The position numbers and the translations under genes are program-made. Shown in pieces: positions 8,472 to 17,738 of a stretch of DNA of 64,000 nucleotides (position 1 is its first letter; each line of letters opens with the position of its first letter). A model generated the notes under the pieces. The model did no database searches. It was not told the DNA's origin and saw only the letters and a program-made list of their open reading frames with translations. Source of the DNA: Mucilaginibacter sp. OK283 (GTDB lineage Bacteria; Bacteroidota; Bacteroidia; Sphingobacteriales; Sphingobacteriaceae); the NCBI RefSeq assembly GCF_900110415.1, contig NZ_FODR01000009.1, forward strand, positions 248,001-312,000, read 5' to 3'.

Positions 8472-8534
8472 GCCGCTTTCAATGCTCCCCGATATTCAAC
8501 ATATTTGTATAACCTTATTAACCTGCAAATAGCC

Positions 8535-8945
8535 ATGGCCAAATTACCGCCGAAAACAAACAGCCAACAGGTAACCGAATACATTGAAAAACTGGATGCC
8601 CCGGTTGCCCAAATTGTGCAAGCCATCAGGCAGATAGTTTTAAACGTCGACCCCGAAATTGGCGAAGAGATAAAATGGAACGCCCCCAGCTTTGTGTACA
8701 CGGGCGAAATGAAGCCTTTTAACCCTAAAGAATATAAAAGGTATATCATTGTGATGAACCTGCATAAACGCATTCTGCTCGTTTTCCCCAGCGGGGCAAA
8801 AGTTAATGACACCAGCGGTTTGTTAACAGGCGATTACACAGACGGCCGCCGCCTGGTATACATTAAGGATATGGATGATTTAAAAAGCAAAGAGCCCGCC
8901 ATAAGAAAAGTGGTGCTTGATTGGCTGGCGCTGATTGAGAAATAA
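8535..8945 (+). CDS. DUF1801 domain protein
   Basis: 136 residues from the ATG at 8535 (MAKLPPKTNSQQVTEY). The domain pattern is visible: VAQIVQAIRQIVLNVDPEIGEEIKWNAPSF followed by a phosphate-sounding MNLHKRILLVFPSGAKV core and a C-terminal helix. DUF1801 proteins (YdhG-type fold) are small cytosolic proteins of unknown role. A longer frame would need a TTG at 8505, but that position falls on a promoter-like TATTTG (8502-8507), so I choose the internal ATG. It is a single gene, divergent from the Ter cluster. Confidence 0.85.
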   Translation: MAKLPPKTNSQQVTEYIEKLDAPVAQIVQAIRQIVLNVDPEIGEEIKWNAPSFVYTGEMKPFNPKEYKRYIIVMNLHKRILLVFPSGAKVNDTSGLLTGDYTDGRRLVYIKDMDDLKSKEPAIRKVVLDWLALIEK

Positions 8946-9176
8946 CCACGATTGATTTATCAAAAACAAATCTTGTTTTCTGAGCCGCCAGGCGCTTCCT
9001 TTTTTAAATTCATCTTAATCTGCAGTTCGTTTTCTATCCCGGCAAACCACCTTGTTATAAACTTGTAATATTTGCGATACTAAAGTTACGCAATCGATGG
9101 AAATGGCTACATTTGGCCGGCTTTAAGTATAAAATGGCAAGCCATAACAACCAATAAAACCTATCAATAATTTTAT

Positions 9177-11855
9177 ATGCGAATAAAAATTACTTTACTG
9201 CTGGCGCTTGCTATGCTTGTATTTAACTTCAGCAAAATAGTTGTTAAGCCCAAAATCCTGGTATTCACAAAAACATCCGGTTATCATCATGCATCCATTG
9301 CGGCAGGTTCTGCAGCTATCATTAAACTGGGTGCCGAAAACGATTTTTCGGTTGATACCACATCCAACGCTGCAAAAATCAGCGAAGCCAATCTTAGCCA
9401 ATATGCCGCAGTTGTTTTCCTGAGCACTACCGGCTATATGCTTAATAATTACCAGCAGGCCGACCTGGAACGCTATATGCAGGCAGGGGGCAATTTTGTA
9501 GGCGTGCATGCTGCCGCCGATGCCGAATACGACTGGCAATGGTACGGCCGTTTGGTAGGCGCCTACTTTGACAGCCACCCTGCTATGCAGGAGGCCATAT
9601 TAAAAGTGGTGGATAAAAACCATCCCTCAACCCGCGCTTTGCCCGATGAATGGAAAAGGACAGATGAGTGGTACAACTTTAAAAAGATCAGCAAAAACCT
9701 GCATGTGCTTATTAAAATTGATGAAAATAGCTACAAAGGCGGCATCAACGGCGATAACCACCCAATGGCCTGGTACCACAATTTTGAAAACGGGCGCGCT
9801 TTTTATACCGAACTTGGCCATACCGACGAATCGTACAGCGACCCTGTATATTTAGGCCACCTGCTGGGCGGTATTAAATATGCCATTGGCGACAATAAAA
9901 AACCCGATTACTCCAAATGTACCACCCTGCGCGTACCGGAGGAAAACCGTTTTGTAAGAACATCCCTTATTCAGGGCACTTTTTACGAGCCTACAGAAAT
10001 GACCATTTTACCCAACCTGGATATTTTAGTAACCCAGCGTCGCGGCCAGATCATGCTGTTTAAAAATGCCACCAAAACCATTAAACAGGTTGGTTTCCTG
10101 AACGCTTATTTTAAAACGCTGCACACCAAAGGGGTAAATGCCGAAGAAGGCGTTTTAGGCATCCAGGCCGATCCGGATTTTAAAACCAACCATTACGTTT
10201 ATATTTATTACAGCCCTGCAGATACTTCGGTAAACCGTTTATCGCGCTTTACACTTACGGGTGATACTATCGATAATAAATCAGAAAAAGTTGTATTGCA
10301 GCTGTACTCCCAGCGCGAAATTTGCTGCCATACAGGCGGCTCCATAGCGTTTGGGCCAGATCATTTGTTGTTTGTATCTACCGGCGATAATACCACGCCA
10401 TTTGATGAGGGCAAAAACCTGCCCCATGACACACATTCATTTGCTCCGTTGGATGACCGCCCGGAGCACTTAAATCACGACTCCAGGCGCTCTGCCGGGA
10501 ATACCAACGATTTAAGAGGCAAAATCCTGAGAATAAAAATAAAAAGTGATGGATCTTATACCATTCCCGAGGGCAACCTATTTAAACCGGGCACCGCAGG
10601 CACCCGCCCGGAGATTTATGTAATGGGCGACCGAAACCCATACCGTATAGCCGTTGATAAAAAGAACGACTACCTGTACTGGGGCGAAGTTGGCCCCGAT
10701 GCCAATAACGATAGCTTAGCCACCCGCGGCCCCCGCGGTTATGATGAATTTAACCAGGCCAAAGCAGCAGGCTTCTTCGGCTGGCCGTTGTTTATTGGCC
10801 CCAATATCCCTTACCATGCATATAACTATGAAACCGGCGAGTCGGGCCCCAATTTTGACCCGCTGCATCCGATAAATGATTCCAGGAACAACACAGGCTT
10901 AAGAGAACTGCCGCCTGCGCAGCCTGCATTTATCTGGTACCCTTATGGCGAATCGAAAGATTTTCCGCAAGTTGGCTCTGGCGGCCGTACTACTATGGCC
11001 GGGCCCATTTATTATACCGACTTGTATCCAAAGGCAACCCGACTGCCCGATTATTACAACAAAAAGGTATTTTTTTATGATTGGATCCGTGGCTGGATAA
11101 AAGTACTTACCCTGCAACCAAACGGCGACCTGGACAAAATGGAGCCATTTATGGCCACTACCAAATTCAACTCACCTATTGATATGGAGACCGGCCCCGA
11201 TGGTAAAATATATGTGCTGGAATATGGCTCGGGCTGGTTCACCAAAAACAAAGATGCCGGTTTGGCCCGCATTGATTACAACACCGGCAACCGCGCGCCC
11301 GAAGTAAAAAGCATTGCTGCAAATAAGGCTTTTGGTAAATTGCCTTTAGCGGTAACTTTTACCGCAACAGCAACCGATCCGGAAAATAACACAATGACTT
11401 ACACCTGGAACCTGGGTAACGGCATCAAAAAAACAACGGCTTTGCCAAAACTGGTTTACACCTATACCAAAAAAGGTAACTACAATGTATCGGTTGAGGT
11501 TAAAGATGATGAAGGCGCAGCCACGCTAAGTAAAACCACCCCGGTATTAGCCGGCCAGGATTCGCCTGATATGAAGCTAAAAATGGCCAACATGAAGGCT
11601 AACGCCGCAGGTATGAACTTAATGATGTCGTTAGATTGCAAGGCCTGCCATAAGGTTGCCGAAAAATCTGTAGGCCCGGCATTTGCCGATGTTGCTAAAA
11701 AGTATGCAAAAAACCTGGCTTCAACCAATCATCTGGTTAAAAAGATAGCAACCGGTGGACACGGCGTTTGGGGCGATGTGGATATGCCCGCACACCCCAA
11801 CCTAAAACCGGCCGAGATTAAACAGATAGTTAACTGGGTATACTCGCTTAAATAA
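9177..11855 (+). CDS. Secreted ThuA / sugar dehydrogenase / PKD / cytochrome c fusion protein
   Basis: 892 residues with an N-terminal hydrophobic export segment (residues 1-23). Order of domains: ThuA-like (about 26-240, starting KILVFTKTSGYHHASI), a PQQ-type glucose/sorbosone dehydrogenase beta-propeller (about 255-715, with GILGIQADPDF-like and YVMGDRNPYRIAVD strands), a PKD domain (about 720-795, TFTATATDPENNTMTYTWNLG) and a C-terminal cytochrome c with CKACH (about 822-826) and a later methionine ligand in VDMPAHP. It probably oxidises sugars in the periplasm and passes electrons to its own haem. It has its own strong terminator and no obvious operon partner. The domain calls are firm; the substrate is inference. 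Confidence 0.9.
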   Translation: MRIKITLLLALAMLVFNFSKIVVKPKILVFTKTSGYHHASIAAGSAAIIKLGAENDFSVDTTSNAAKISEANLSQYAAVVFLSTTGYMLNNYQQADLERYMQAGGNFVGVHAAADAEYDWQWYGRLVGAYFDSHPAMQEAILKVVDKNHPSTRALPDEWKRTDEWYNFKKISKNLHVLIKIDENSYKGGINGDNHPMAWYHNFENGRAFYTELGHTDESYSDPVYLGHLLGGIKYAIGDNKKPDYSKCTTLRVPEENRFVRTSLIQGTFYEPTEMTILPNLDILVTQRRGQIMLFKNATKTIKQVGFLNAYFKTLHTKGVNAEEGVLGIQADPDFKTNHYVYIYYSPADTSVNRLSRFTLTGDTIDNKSEKVVLQLYSQREICCHTGGSIAFGPDHLLFVSTGDNTTPFDEGKNLPHDTHSFAPLDDRPEHLNHDSRRSAGNTNDLRGKILRIKIKSDGSYTIPEGNLFKPGTAGTRPEIYVMGDRNPYRIAVDKKNDYLYWGEVGPDANNDSLATRGPRGYDEFNQAKAAGFFGWPLFIGPNIPYHAYNYETGESGPNFDPLHPINDSRNNTGLRELPPAQPAFIWYPYGESKDFPQVGSGGRTTMAGPIYYTDLYPKATRLPDYYNKKVFFYDWIRGWIKVLTLQPNGDLDKMEPFMATTKFNSPIDMETGPDGKIYVLEYGSGWFTKNKDAGLARIDYNTGNRAPEVKSIAANKAFGKLPLAVTFTATATDPENNTMTYTWNLGNGIKKTTALPKLVYTYTKKGNYNVSVEVKDDEGAATLSKTTPVLAGQDSPDMKLKMANMKANAAGMNLMMSLDCKACHKVAEKSVGPAFADVAKKYAKNLASTNHLVKKIATGGHGVWGDVDMPAHPNLKPAEIKQIVNWVYSLK

Positions 11856-11871
11856 CCCGCTCTTATTTCAT

Positions 11872-11915
11872 ACCAACAAATCCGGCTTGCAAAATAGGCC
11901 GGATTTGTTGGTTTT
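11872..11915 (+). terminator. Intrinsic terminator after the ThuA/dehydrogenase fusion gene
   Basis: A perfect 15-base stem (11872-11886 with 11898-11912) and an 11-base loop, followed by TTTT. It starts 17 bases after the stop codon. Confidence 0.85.
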
Positions 11916-12017
11916 AGAGCAGTATTATATACTCCAGTTATAGGCCGCATTGAAACTGCCGATATAAACTGCAACTTTAGCATCACCGATATAGTGGGGA
12001 ATTTTAACTAAGATGTA

Positions 12018-12593
12018 ATGGAATCACGCAAAAGTTTGTTTGTTAATGGTATTGTTCTGGTGCTGTTTTTAGTGGGATTGCTCATGGCCTGTAATAAGCC
12101 GTTAGCCCACAGGAACAACGAGATAACCAAAATAGAAATTGCCACAGGCGGGTGCTTTGGCCCCTGCCAGTTCACTGCTACAAGTATAGATAGTTCGCTC
12201 AGCTTTAAATTTTATGGTGGCAAGCTTTTGCAGGGCAATAAAAGGAAAGTTATTAAAGGTTATTATTCGGGTACAATAAGCAAACAAACCTGGGATACAT
12301 TGAACATGAAGCTGGAAGCTATTCATTATAAAAAACTTGCCAACCGCTATGACCATAGCGCCGACGATCAAAGTTTGGAACTGATTATTTATTACCAGGG
12401 AAAGGTAAAGCGCATCACGGCCCGGGACGGGAGTTTGCCAGATAGTGTTAATAAGGTTTTTTATTGGCTGGCCGACAAATATAAAAGTGTTAAGATCACG
12501 CCGACCAAAGCCCCCATCAGATTTGATGTAACGTTGCAATACCTCAGTGTGGGAGGTATTAAATTTCTGCCACCAACTAAGCAAATAAAATAA
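12018..12593 (+). CDS. DUF6438 lipoprotein
   Basis: 191 residues. The N-terminus is a lipoprotein signal: a basic start, then FVNGIVLVLFLVGLLMAC with the lipid-accepting Cys at about residue 25. After it comes KIEIATGGCFGPCQFTA, the CFGxC signature of DUF6438, then alternating strands. It is likely anchored to a membrane facing the periplasm or surface. The function of the family is unknown. No partner gene is close: a terminator precedes it and a 500-base non-coding region follows. Confidence 0.85.
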   Translation: MESRKSLFVNGIVLVLFLVGLLMACNKPLAHRNNEITKIEIATGGCFGPCQFTATSIDSSLSFKFYGGKLLQGNKRKVIKGYYSGTISKQTWDTLNMKLEAIHYKKLANRYDHSADDQSLELIIYYQGKVKRITARDGSLPDSVNKVFYWLADKYKSVKITPTKAPIRFDVTLQYLSVGGIKFLPPTKQIK

Positions 12594-12670
12594 TATTTGT
12601 GCCATTTTTCACCCCGGCCAATGATAGGTTGAAAGGCAAAGACCACTGAGATCCGCAGTTAAAAGAGAGT

Positions 12671-12790
12671 CATTTTTGTGATTTTTGATTGAAAAAATGG
12701 CAAAATAAGGGCCTTTTTTTCAAAAAACACGCCTTTTTAATCAAAATATGGCGTTTTTTCATAAAAATGAAGCTTTTTTTGCCAAAAATT
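12671..12790. other. Phased A/T-tract array (predicted curved DNA)
   Basis: Twelve consecutive 10-base blocks each hold an A or T tract of 4-7 bases. From 12711 there is also a 20-base repeat unit beginning GCC/GCG (12711, 12731, 12751, 12772) made of a T tract then an A tract. A-tracts in phase with the helix bend DNA. The array ends about 22 bases upstream of a consensus -7 box at 12813. No reading frame of interest crosses it. The bend is predicted from the spacing, not measured. Confidence 0.7.
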
Positions 12791-12812
12791 AGTCTACTAA
12801 CCCTATAGTGCT

Positions 12813-12820
12813 TATATTTG
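12813..12820 (+). promoter_or_regulatory. Promoter -7 box for a candidate small RNA
   Basis: TATATTTG matches the Bacteroidota -7 consensus TAnnTTTG exactly. No TTG is seen at the usual -33 distance; the upstream A/T-tract array might replace it. Transcription would begin near 12826. Confidence 0.5.
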
Positions 12821-12825
12821 TCCTA

Positions 12826-12926
12826 ATTGTTATTATCGATCTAACCAATTAGTTCTTTATGGTAAATAATGAGGTCAGTCAACTTAAAAAAAAAGAGAGA
12901 GCCACCTGGCTATCTCTTTTTTTATT
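12826..12926 (+). ncRNA. Candidate small RNA of about 100 nt
   Basis: The stretch lies between a consensus -7 box and an intrinsic terminator. CTAATTG (12823-12829) can pair with CAATTAG (12846-12852) near the 5' end. The terminator stem is at 12893-12917. A 23-codon frame from 12859 (MVNNEVSQLKKKE) runs through the terminator and is more likely chance than a leader peptide. No protein gene is on this strand until 14391. The alternative is that the hairpin simply terminates recO read-through from the other strand. Confidence 0.45.
12889..12926 (+). terminator. Intrinsic terminator, possibly bidirectional
   Basis: AGAGAGAGCC pairs with GGCTATCTCT around an ACCT loop, with one G-A mismatch, followed by TTTTTTTATTTT and preceded by an A run. 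It could end the candidate small RNA on the plus strand and recO transcription (stop at 13096) on the minus strand. Confidence 0.75.
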
Positions 12927-13095
12927 TTAGGCCCGTATTTATACTTAAATAAAGCATCCAACCGGCAATAATAATATTCACCAACGCCATATTATAACCC
13001 ATCTTTTAGGAGAGAAAAGAACTTTCAACTCAACGGCATTGGTTTATAAAGAAGATCTTTTTTTGACTTAAAACTTAAGACTTCCGGTTCAAGGC

Positions 13096-13821
13096 TTAGG
13101 AAAGAACCTCTTCCAGCACATCGCCCGACCGGATATTGCCAAAGCCCTCAATATGCAGGGCATAATACTCCATTAATTTTTGGATCAGGTAACGCCGCTC
13201 GTCGTTGGTTAGTTTCAGCTCATCCATGCTGTCAAAACTGCTTTTAAGCAGCAGGCTAAAGTTTTGCGTATGCGGCGGCGAAAGGTACATTACCGTATCC
13301 GGCTTATATTTGCTAAACGTGCCGTTCTTCAGGTCGAAGTAATCGGCGTTATCAATCAGCGCCCTGTCGGGATAAAACCCCAGGTACCGTGTAAGCCGGG
13401 TTAAAAACAACAGGTGGAAGTTGGCTACGTTGCCTGTCTGATGATCCAGCCACTCTATCGCGCTAAAAACAAAATCAAAAATATTCTCTTCGGCCGATTG
13501 CTGTTTGATGGATTTGTATAGTACCTCGTTTAAAAAAATAGCGATGCAGCTTTTAATCACATCATAAGGGATGCTTTGTAATACAGGCGAATTTTTAAGC
13601 TCGGCTATACGTTGTACGCTGCCGGTATTTTTATGATAAACAACCAAATCAAGCAGGTGCAGGGGTTGCAACATATTGCGGCCTATTTTTGCCTTTGGCT
13701 TTTTGGCCCCGTTTATGATGTATGATTGCAAGCCGAACTTCTCGGTAAAAATTTGCACAATTACACTGCTTTCGCCATAATCGGTGGCTTTAAATACTAT
13801 ACCACGGGTTTTATGCAGCAT
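13096..13821 (-). CDS. recO: DNA repair protein RecO
   Basis: 241 residues. The N-terminal OB fold is visible in MLHKTRGIVFKATDYGESSVIVQIFTEKFGLQSYIINGAKK, a classic RecO opening, followed by an all-helical C-terminal half. RecO loads RecA onto SSB-coated DNA together with RecR in gap repair. The usual zinc-finger cysteines are absent. The start overlaps the end of dgkA by 11 bases, so the two are co-transcribed. Confidence 0.93.
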   Translation of the reverse strand: MLHKTRGIVFKATDYGESSVIVQIFTEKFGLQSYIINGAKKPKAKIGRNMLQPLHLLDLVVYHKNTGSVQRIAELKNSPVLQSIPYDVIKSCIAIFLNEVLYKSIKQQSAEENIFDFVFSAIEWLDHQTGNVANFHLLFLTRLTRYLGFYPDRALIDNADYFDLKNGTFSKYKPDTVMYLSPPHTQNFSLLLKSSFDSMDELKLTNDERRYLIQKLMEYYALHIEGFGNIRSGDVLEEVLS

Positions 13822-14179
13822 GCCTTACCAGTAAAATAAGTTTTGGTAAAAATATTACGATGCCTGTTATAAACGCAAATAAGGCCGCTATTACCACTGC
13901 GCCGGCGCAAACATCTTTAACTCTGCCTGCCATTTCATTATAATCCGGCGATACCAGGTCGGTTAACGTTTCAATCCCGGTATTTAAAAGCTCAATTACC
14001 AGTACAAGGGCAATGGCCAGCATAATCCATTGCCATTCTGCAAAGGCAATATGGAGCGCAAAACCCAGCATAACTGCAATGAAAGCCAATACCAGGTGTA
14101 TCCTGAAATTAGGTTGCGTTGCCGCAGCATACCTTAATCCTTTAAAAGCAAAACCAAAACTACGTATCAGTCTTTTCAT
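13811..14179 (-). CDS. dgkA: Diacylglycerol/undecaprenol kinase family protein
   Basis: 122 residues with three membrane helices. The family signature is present: an N-terminal FAFKGLRYAAATQPNFRIH amphipathic region, the catalytic/Mg segment VIELLNTGIETLTDLVSP (about 73-90) and AGRVKDVCAGAVVIAA. The enzyme phosphorylates diacylglycerol or undecaprenol at the inner membrane, feeding lipid carrier recycling. It is first in the dgkA-recO pair, overlapping recO by 11 bases. Confidence 0.92.
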   Translation of the reverse strand: MKRLIRSFGFAFKGLRYAAATQPNFRIHLVLAFIAVMLGFALHIAFAEWQWIMLAIALVLVIELLNTGIETLTDLVSPDYNEMAGRVKDVCAGAVVIAALFAFITGIVIFLPKLILLVRHAA

Positions 14180-14390
14180 AATTCAAAAATACGTGTAATT
14201 GGTGTAACTGATATATTAAAGATTGTTTCGCGCAAAGCCAGAAAAGGCTCAGCGTAAAAAGGCTTAACTCCTGGCGGCTTTGCTTCTATGCTTTTAAAAT
14301 ACAATAGTGGAGCCCTGCGACATCTGTAATAATATTGATATATTACAATTGGCCGATTAGTTGTAATTTCATCGCTGCTAATCATAATAC

Positions 14391-16262
14391 ATGAAAAAAA
14401 CATTACTACTCGCGTTTGCTTCCCTGTTTTCGGCCGCTGCCATGGCCCAGCAGGACGCACCCAAAGCTATTTATTATTCCATATCGTTCCCTAATGCTGC
14501 CCACCACGAGGCCGAGATAACCATAACTATACCGCAGGCACCAACCGGGCCTTTGCTGGTTAGGATGAGCCGTTCATCTGCCGGGCGTTACGCCACGCAT
14601 GAGTTTGGTAAAAATATTTATAATGTTGCGGCTACTGATGTAAACGGCAAGGCCCTTGAATTGAAGCAGGTTGAAGGTGACGTTTACTCGATAGAAGAAC
14701 ACCCGGCTACTGTAAAAGTAAGCTACACCCTTTTTGGCAACTGGACAGATGGCACTTACGCCAGCATCGACCCAAGCCACGCCCACCTGAACATGCCAGC
14801 TACTTTTATGTGGGTTGTTGGGCAGGACAAAAGGCCGCTTACCTTCCAATTTAACGATTTGGATAAATATGGCTGGCATGTGGCTACCCAGCTAAAACAC
14901 GAGGATAAAAATGTGTACAGCGCCCCCAACCTGCAATACATGATGGATTGCCCAACCGAGTTGTCTGACTATAAAATTGCCAGCTGGGATGTGGTTAATT
15001 ATGACAATAAAAAAGAAAAGATAAACCTTACCGTTCACTCCGATGATAGCCAGGCCGTGATAGATAATTTCGGCAAAATGGTTGCCCGGATGGTACAGGA
15101 AGAAAAAGCCGTATTTGGCGAATTTCCGGCCTATGATTATGGCGAATATACTTTTATCAGCGATATACACCCAACTACCTCAGGCGATGGGATGGAGCAT
15201 CGTAATTCAACCTGCATTACCATACCTGCCCCTAAGGTTGAAGGTTTGGAAAAAAGGCTGTTAGGCGTTTATGCGCACGAATACTTCCATAGCTGGAATG
15301 TGAAACGCATCCGCCCAAAATCATTGGAGCCTTTCAATTTTGAGCATGCCAACGTGAGCAGCGAGCTTTGGTTTGCCGAAGGCTTTACCCAATACTATGG
15401 TGAGCTGCTGCTGGTACGCTCAGGCTTTATTGATCTTGATGATTATACCGGCACCGTAGCAGGACTGGTAAACCAGGTATTAAACACCCCTGCCGCCGCT
15501 AAATATCCCGCAACCCAAATGAGCCGTTATTCGGTATACGCAGATGCCGGTGTTTCTATCGACCCTAACAACAACGCCAACGACTTTACCAGTTACTACA
15601 CCTATGGCGGCGCCATTGCCCTCGCGCTTGACTTGCGCCTGCGCAGCGATTTCAACATTACGCTTGACGATTATATGCGCCAGGTTTGGCTAAGCCGCGG
15701 TAAGGTAATGAAACCTTATACCATTCCTGATTTGCAAACCGACCTGGGCAAAATAACCAACCCCAAATTTGCTGCCGACTTTTTTAGGAAATACATTACC
15801 GGCATTGATAAAAACAATTACGAAGAGTTATTGGCCAAAGCAGGTTTGGTTTTACGCAAAATTAACCCCGAAAAAGGCTGGGCAGGATCATTGGCAACCA
15901 CCGCAGGCCGTGGCAGGGCAGGCCAGCCTCGTGCGGGTAATGCCGAAGGTTTGCCCATACTATCAAGCACCATTATCGGCTCGCCGGTATATAAGGCCGG
16001 CCTGGATGCAGGTGATGTGATATTGAAGGTAAACGGCGCTGACATTAAAGACCAGAAAGGTTTTGACGACCAGCTTACAGATAAAAAGCCGGGCGATAAG
16101 CTTACCATAAATTATAAAAACCGCACCGGCAGCCACGAAACAACCATAGTATTAGAGGCAAATCCTAATTTTGAAGTAGTTACCTTTGAAAAAGCAGGCA
16201 AGCCATTATCAAAAGAACAGGAAACATTCCGCAACAATTGGTTGCAATCAAAAGTTAAATAA
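14391..16262 (+). CDS. M61 family metallopeptidase with PDZ domain
   Basis: 623 residues. Signal peptide MKKTLLLAFASLFSAAAMAQ is followed by the N-terminal M61 beta domain. The zinc site HEYFHSW is at about 296-302, with the third ligand in LWFAEGFTQYYGE about 30 residues later. A PDZ domain covers about 515-600 (IIGSPVYKAGLDAGDVILKVNG). It is a glycyl-aminopeptidase-type zinc protease exported to the periplasm. Its stop is four bases before the start of an M28 peptidase gene, so the two exopeptidases form an operon. Confidence 0.92.
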   Translation: MKKTLLLAFASLFSAAAMAQQDAPKAIYYSISFPNAAHHEAEITITIPQAPTGPLLVRMSRSSAGRYATHEFGKNIYNVAATDVNGKALELKQVEGDVYSIEEHPATVKVSYTLFGNWTDGTYASIDPSHAHLNMPATFMWVVGQDKRPLTFQFNDLDKYGWHVATQLKHEDKNVYSAPNLQYMMDCPTELSDYKIASWDVVNYDNKKEKINLTVHSDDSQAVIDNFGKMVARMVQEEKAVFGEFPAYDYGEYTFISDIHPTTSGDGMEHRNSTCITIPAPKVEGLEKRLLGVYAHEYFHSWNVKRIRPKSLEPFNFEHANVSSELWFAEGFTQYYGELLLVRSGFIDLDDYTGTVAGLVNQVLNTPAAAKYPATQMSRYSVYADAGVSIDPNNNANDFTSYYTYGGAIALALDLRLRSDFNITLDDYMRQVWLSRGKVMKPYTIPDLQTDLGKITNPKFAADFFRKYITGIDKNNYEELLAKAGLVLRKINPEKGWAGSLATTAGRGRAGQPRAGNAEGLPILSSTIIGSPVYKAGLDAGDVILKVNGADIKDQKGFDDQLTDKKPGDKLTINYKNRTGSHETTIVLEANPNFEVVTFEKAGKPLSKEQETFRNNWLQSKVK

Positions 16263-16265
16263 TAA

Positions 16266-17564
16266 ATGAAAAAGATTTTTATAGTAACCGTAGCATTATC
16301 AGCAATTACCGCGTTGGGCTTTGCCCAAAATGTAAATAAGCTGATTAAAGAAAAAAATGTAGGCCGCATTATTAAAACCCTGTCGGCAGATGATATGCAG
16401 GGCCGCGCGACATTTACCCCAGGCATCGAAAAAGCCGCCAAATTTATTGAAGGCGAGTTTAAAAGCATTGGCTTAACGCCGCTGGCAGGTAGCACCGGTT
16501 TCAGGCAGGATTTTAAAATGATCCGTTCTACCCCTGTTAAATTAACGCTGAGCATTAACGGCAAAAGTATTGCGGCTGATAGCGCTTTTGCAACCGGAAG
16601 CGAATCATTTAGCTGGGCCACCAATGCCGATGTACAGGTGGTACAGGTAACCGGCGATAAAAATTTCAGGCAGGAGTACGGCGCCATTACACGTAGCGGC
16701 AAAAAATCGCTGGTGCTGGTTGACCCTAAATTTAAAGATTTGTTTACACGCGTACGCGGGTTTGCCGGCAGGGGCAGTGTAATATTTAAAGGTAAAACAA
16801 CGCCGCCTGTTGTATTTGTGCTGGGGAGTTTTGATAAAGTAACCGCATTTGATGCGCGCTACGAAATCAAAAGCGAAGAACTTCCGTTGTTTAATGTTGC
16901 AGGCATGATACCCGGTAAAACCAAACCGGATGAGTTTGTAGTATTCTCGGGCCATTATGACCACCTGGGTATCCTTAAACCGATGGAAGGCGACAGCATT
17001 GCCAATGGTGCCGATGATGATGCATCGGGCACAACGGCTGTAATATCGTTGGCTAAATATTATAAAAAGCTAAAAAACAACGCCCGCACCCTCATTTTTG
17101 TAGCTTTTTGTGCCGAAGAAATTGGCGGTTACGGATCGCAATACTTCTCAGGCCAGGTAAACCCCGATAAAACGGTTGCCATGTTTAATATCGAAATGAT
17201 TGGCAAGGCATCAAAATTTGGCCAAAACTCGGCATTTATAACCGGTTATGAGCGTTCGGATTTCGGCAAGATCCTGCAAAAAAACCTGGATGGTACGGCT
17301 TTTAAATTTTACCCCGACCCATACCCCGAGCAGGATTTGTTTTACCGCAGCGATAATGCAACGCTGGCCAGGCTTGGCGTACCGGCGCATACCATATCAA
17401 CCGATCAGATAGATATTGACAAACTATACCATACCGTTAAAGACGAGTTTGGCTCGTTAGATGTAAGTAATATTACTTCAACCATCAGGGCTATCGCGCT
17501 AAGCTCGCGCAGTATTGTTGCCGGTACAGATAAGCCAACAAGGATAGCAAAGCTGGAGAGGTAG
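16266..17564 (+). CDS. M28 family zinc peptidase
   Basis: 432 residues with a signal peptide (cleavage after ALGFAQ). Metal-binding motifs are in order: SGHYDHLG (about 228-235), NGADDDASGT (about 248-257), CAEEIG (about 282-287), and a later aspartate and histidine (ERSDFG and VPAHTIS). It is a secreted aminopeptidase of the M28/PA-insert type. Just after the M61 gene with a 3-base gap, it probably shares a transcript and cooperates in peptide uptake or turnover. Confidence 0.92.
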   Translation: MKKIFIVTVALSAITALGFAQNVNKLIKEKNVGRIIKTLSADDMQGRATFTPGIEKAAKFIEGEFKSIGLTPLAGSTGFRQDFKMIRSTPVKLTLSINGKSIAADSAFATGSESFSWATNADVQVVQVTGDKNFRQEYGAITRSGKKSLVLVDPKFKDLFTRVRGFAGRGSVIFKGKTTPPVVFVLGSFDKVTAFDARYEIKSEELPLFNVAGMIPGKTKPDEFVVFSGHYDHLGILKPMEGDSIANGADDDASGTTAVISLAKYYKKLKNNARTLIFVAFCAEEIGGYGSQYFSGQVNPDKTVAMFNIEMIGKASKFGQNSAFITGYERSDFGKILQKNLDGTAFKFYPDPYPEQDLFYRSDNATLARLGVPAHTISTDQIDIDKLYHTVKDEFGSLDVSNITSTIRAIALSSRSIVAGTDKPTRIAKLER

Positions 17565-17576
17565 TGGATTTGCAAA

Positions 17577-17715
17577 CAATCAAGAAAAAAAAGGCCTGTG
17601 CGATTCCTTCCTCGGGGAAGGGGGAGGAAGGGGTTTAGCCCACTGATAAGTAAGGCGACGAAACCCCTCCCCGCCATAGCGCAAATCGCCGCCCCCCTCC
17701 CAATGGAGGGAATTT
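17577..17715. repeat. GC-rich intergenic inverted repeat
   Basis: GGAAGGGGTTTAGCCC in the left half is answered by GACGAAACCCCTCCCC, and further CCCCCCTCCC blocks follow. It is related in composition to the 7608 and 8387 repeats. It lies between two plus-strand genes and could provide a transcript end for the M61-M28 operon. Confidence 0.7.
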
Positions 17716-17738
17716 AGCTTCAATATTTAGATTCCACA

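Noticed and set aside
8505..8534. Longer start (TTG) for the DUF1801 gene
   Set aside because: The region coincides with a promoter-like TATTTG and the internal ATG gives the family's natural start.
12859..12930. 23-codon frame as a leader peptide
   Set aside because: It reads through the terminator stem and its T run; the codons are an effect of that sequence.
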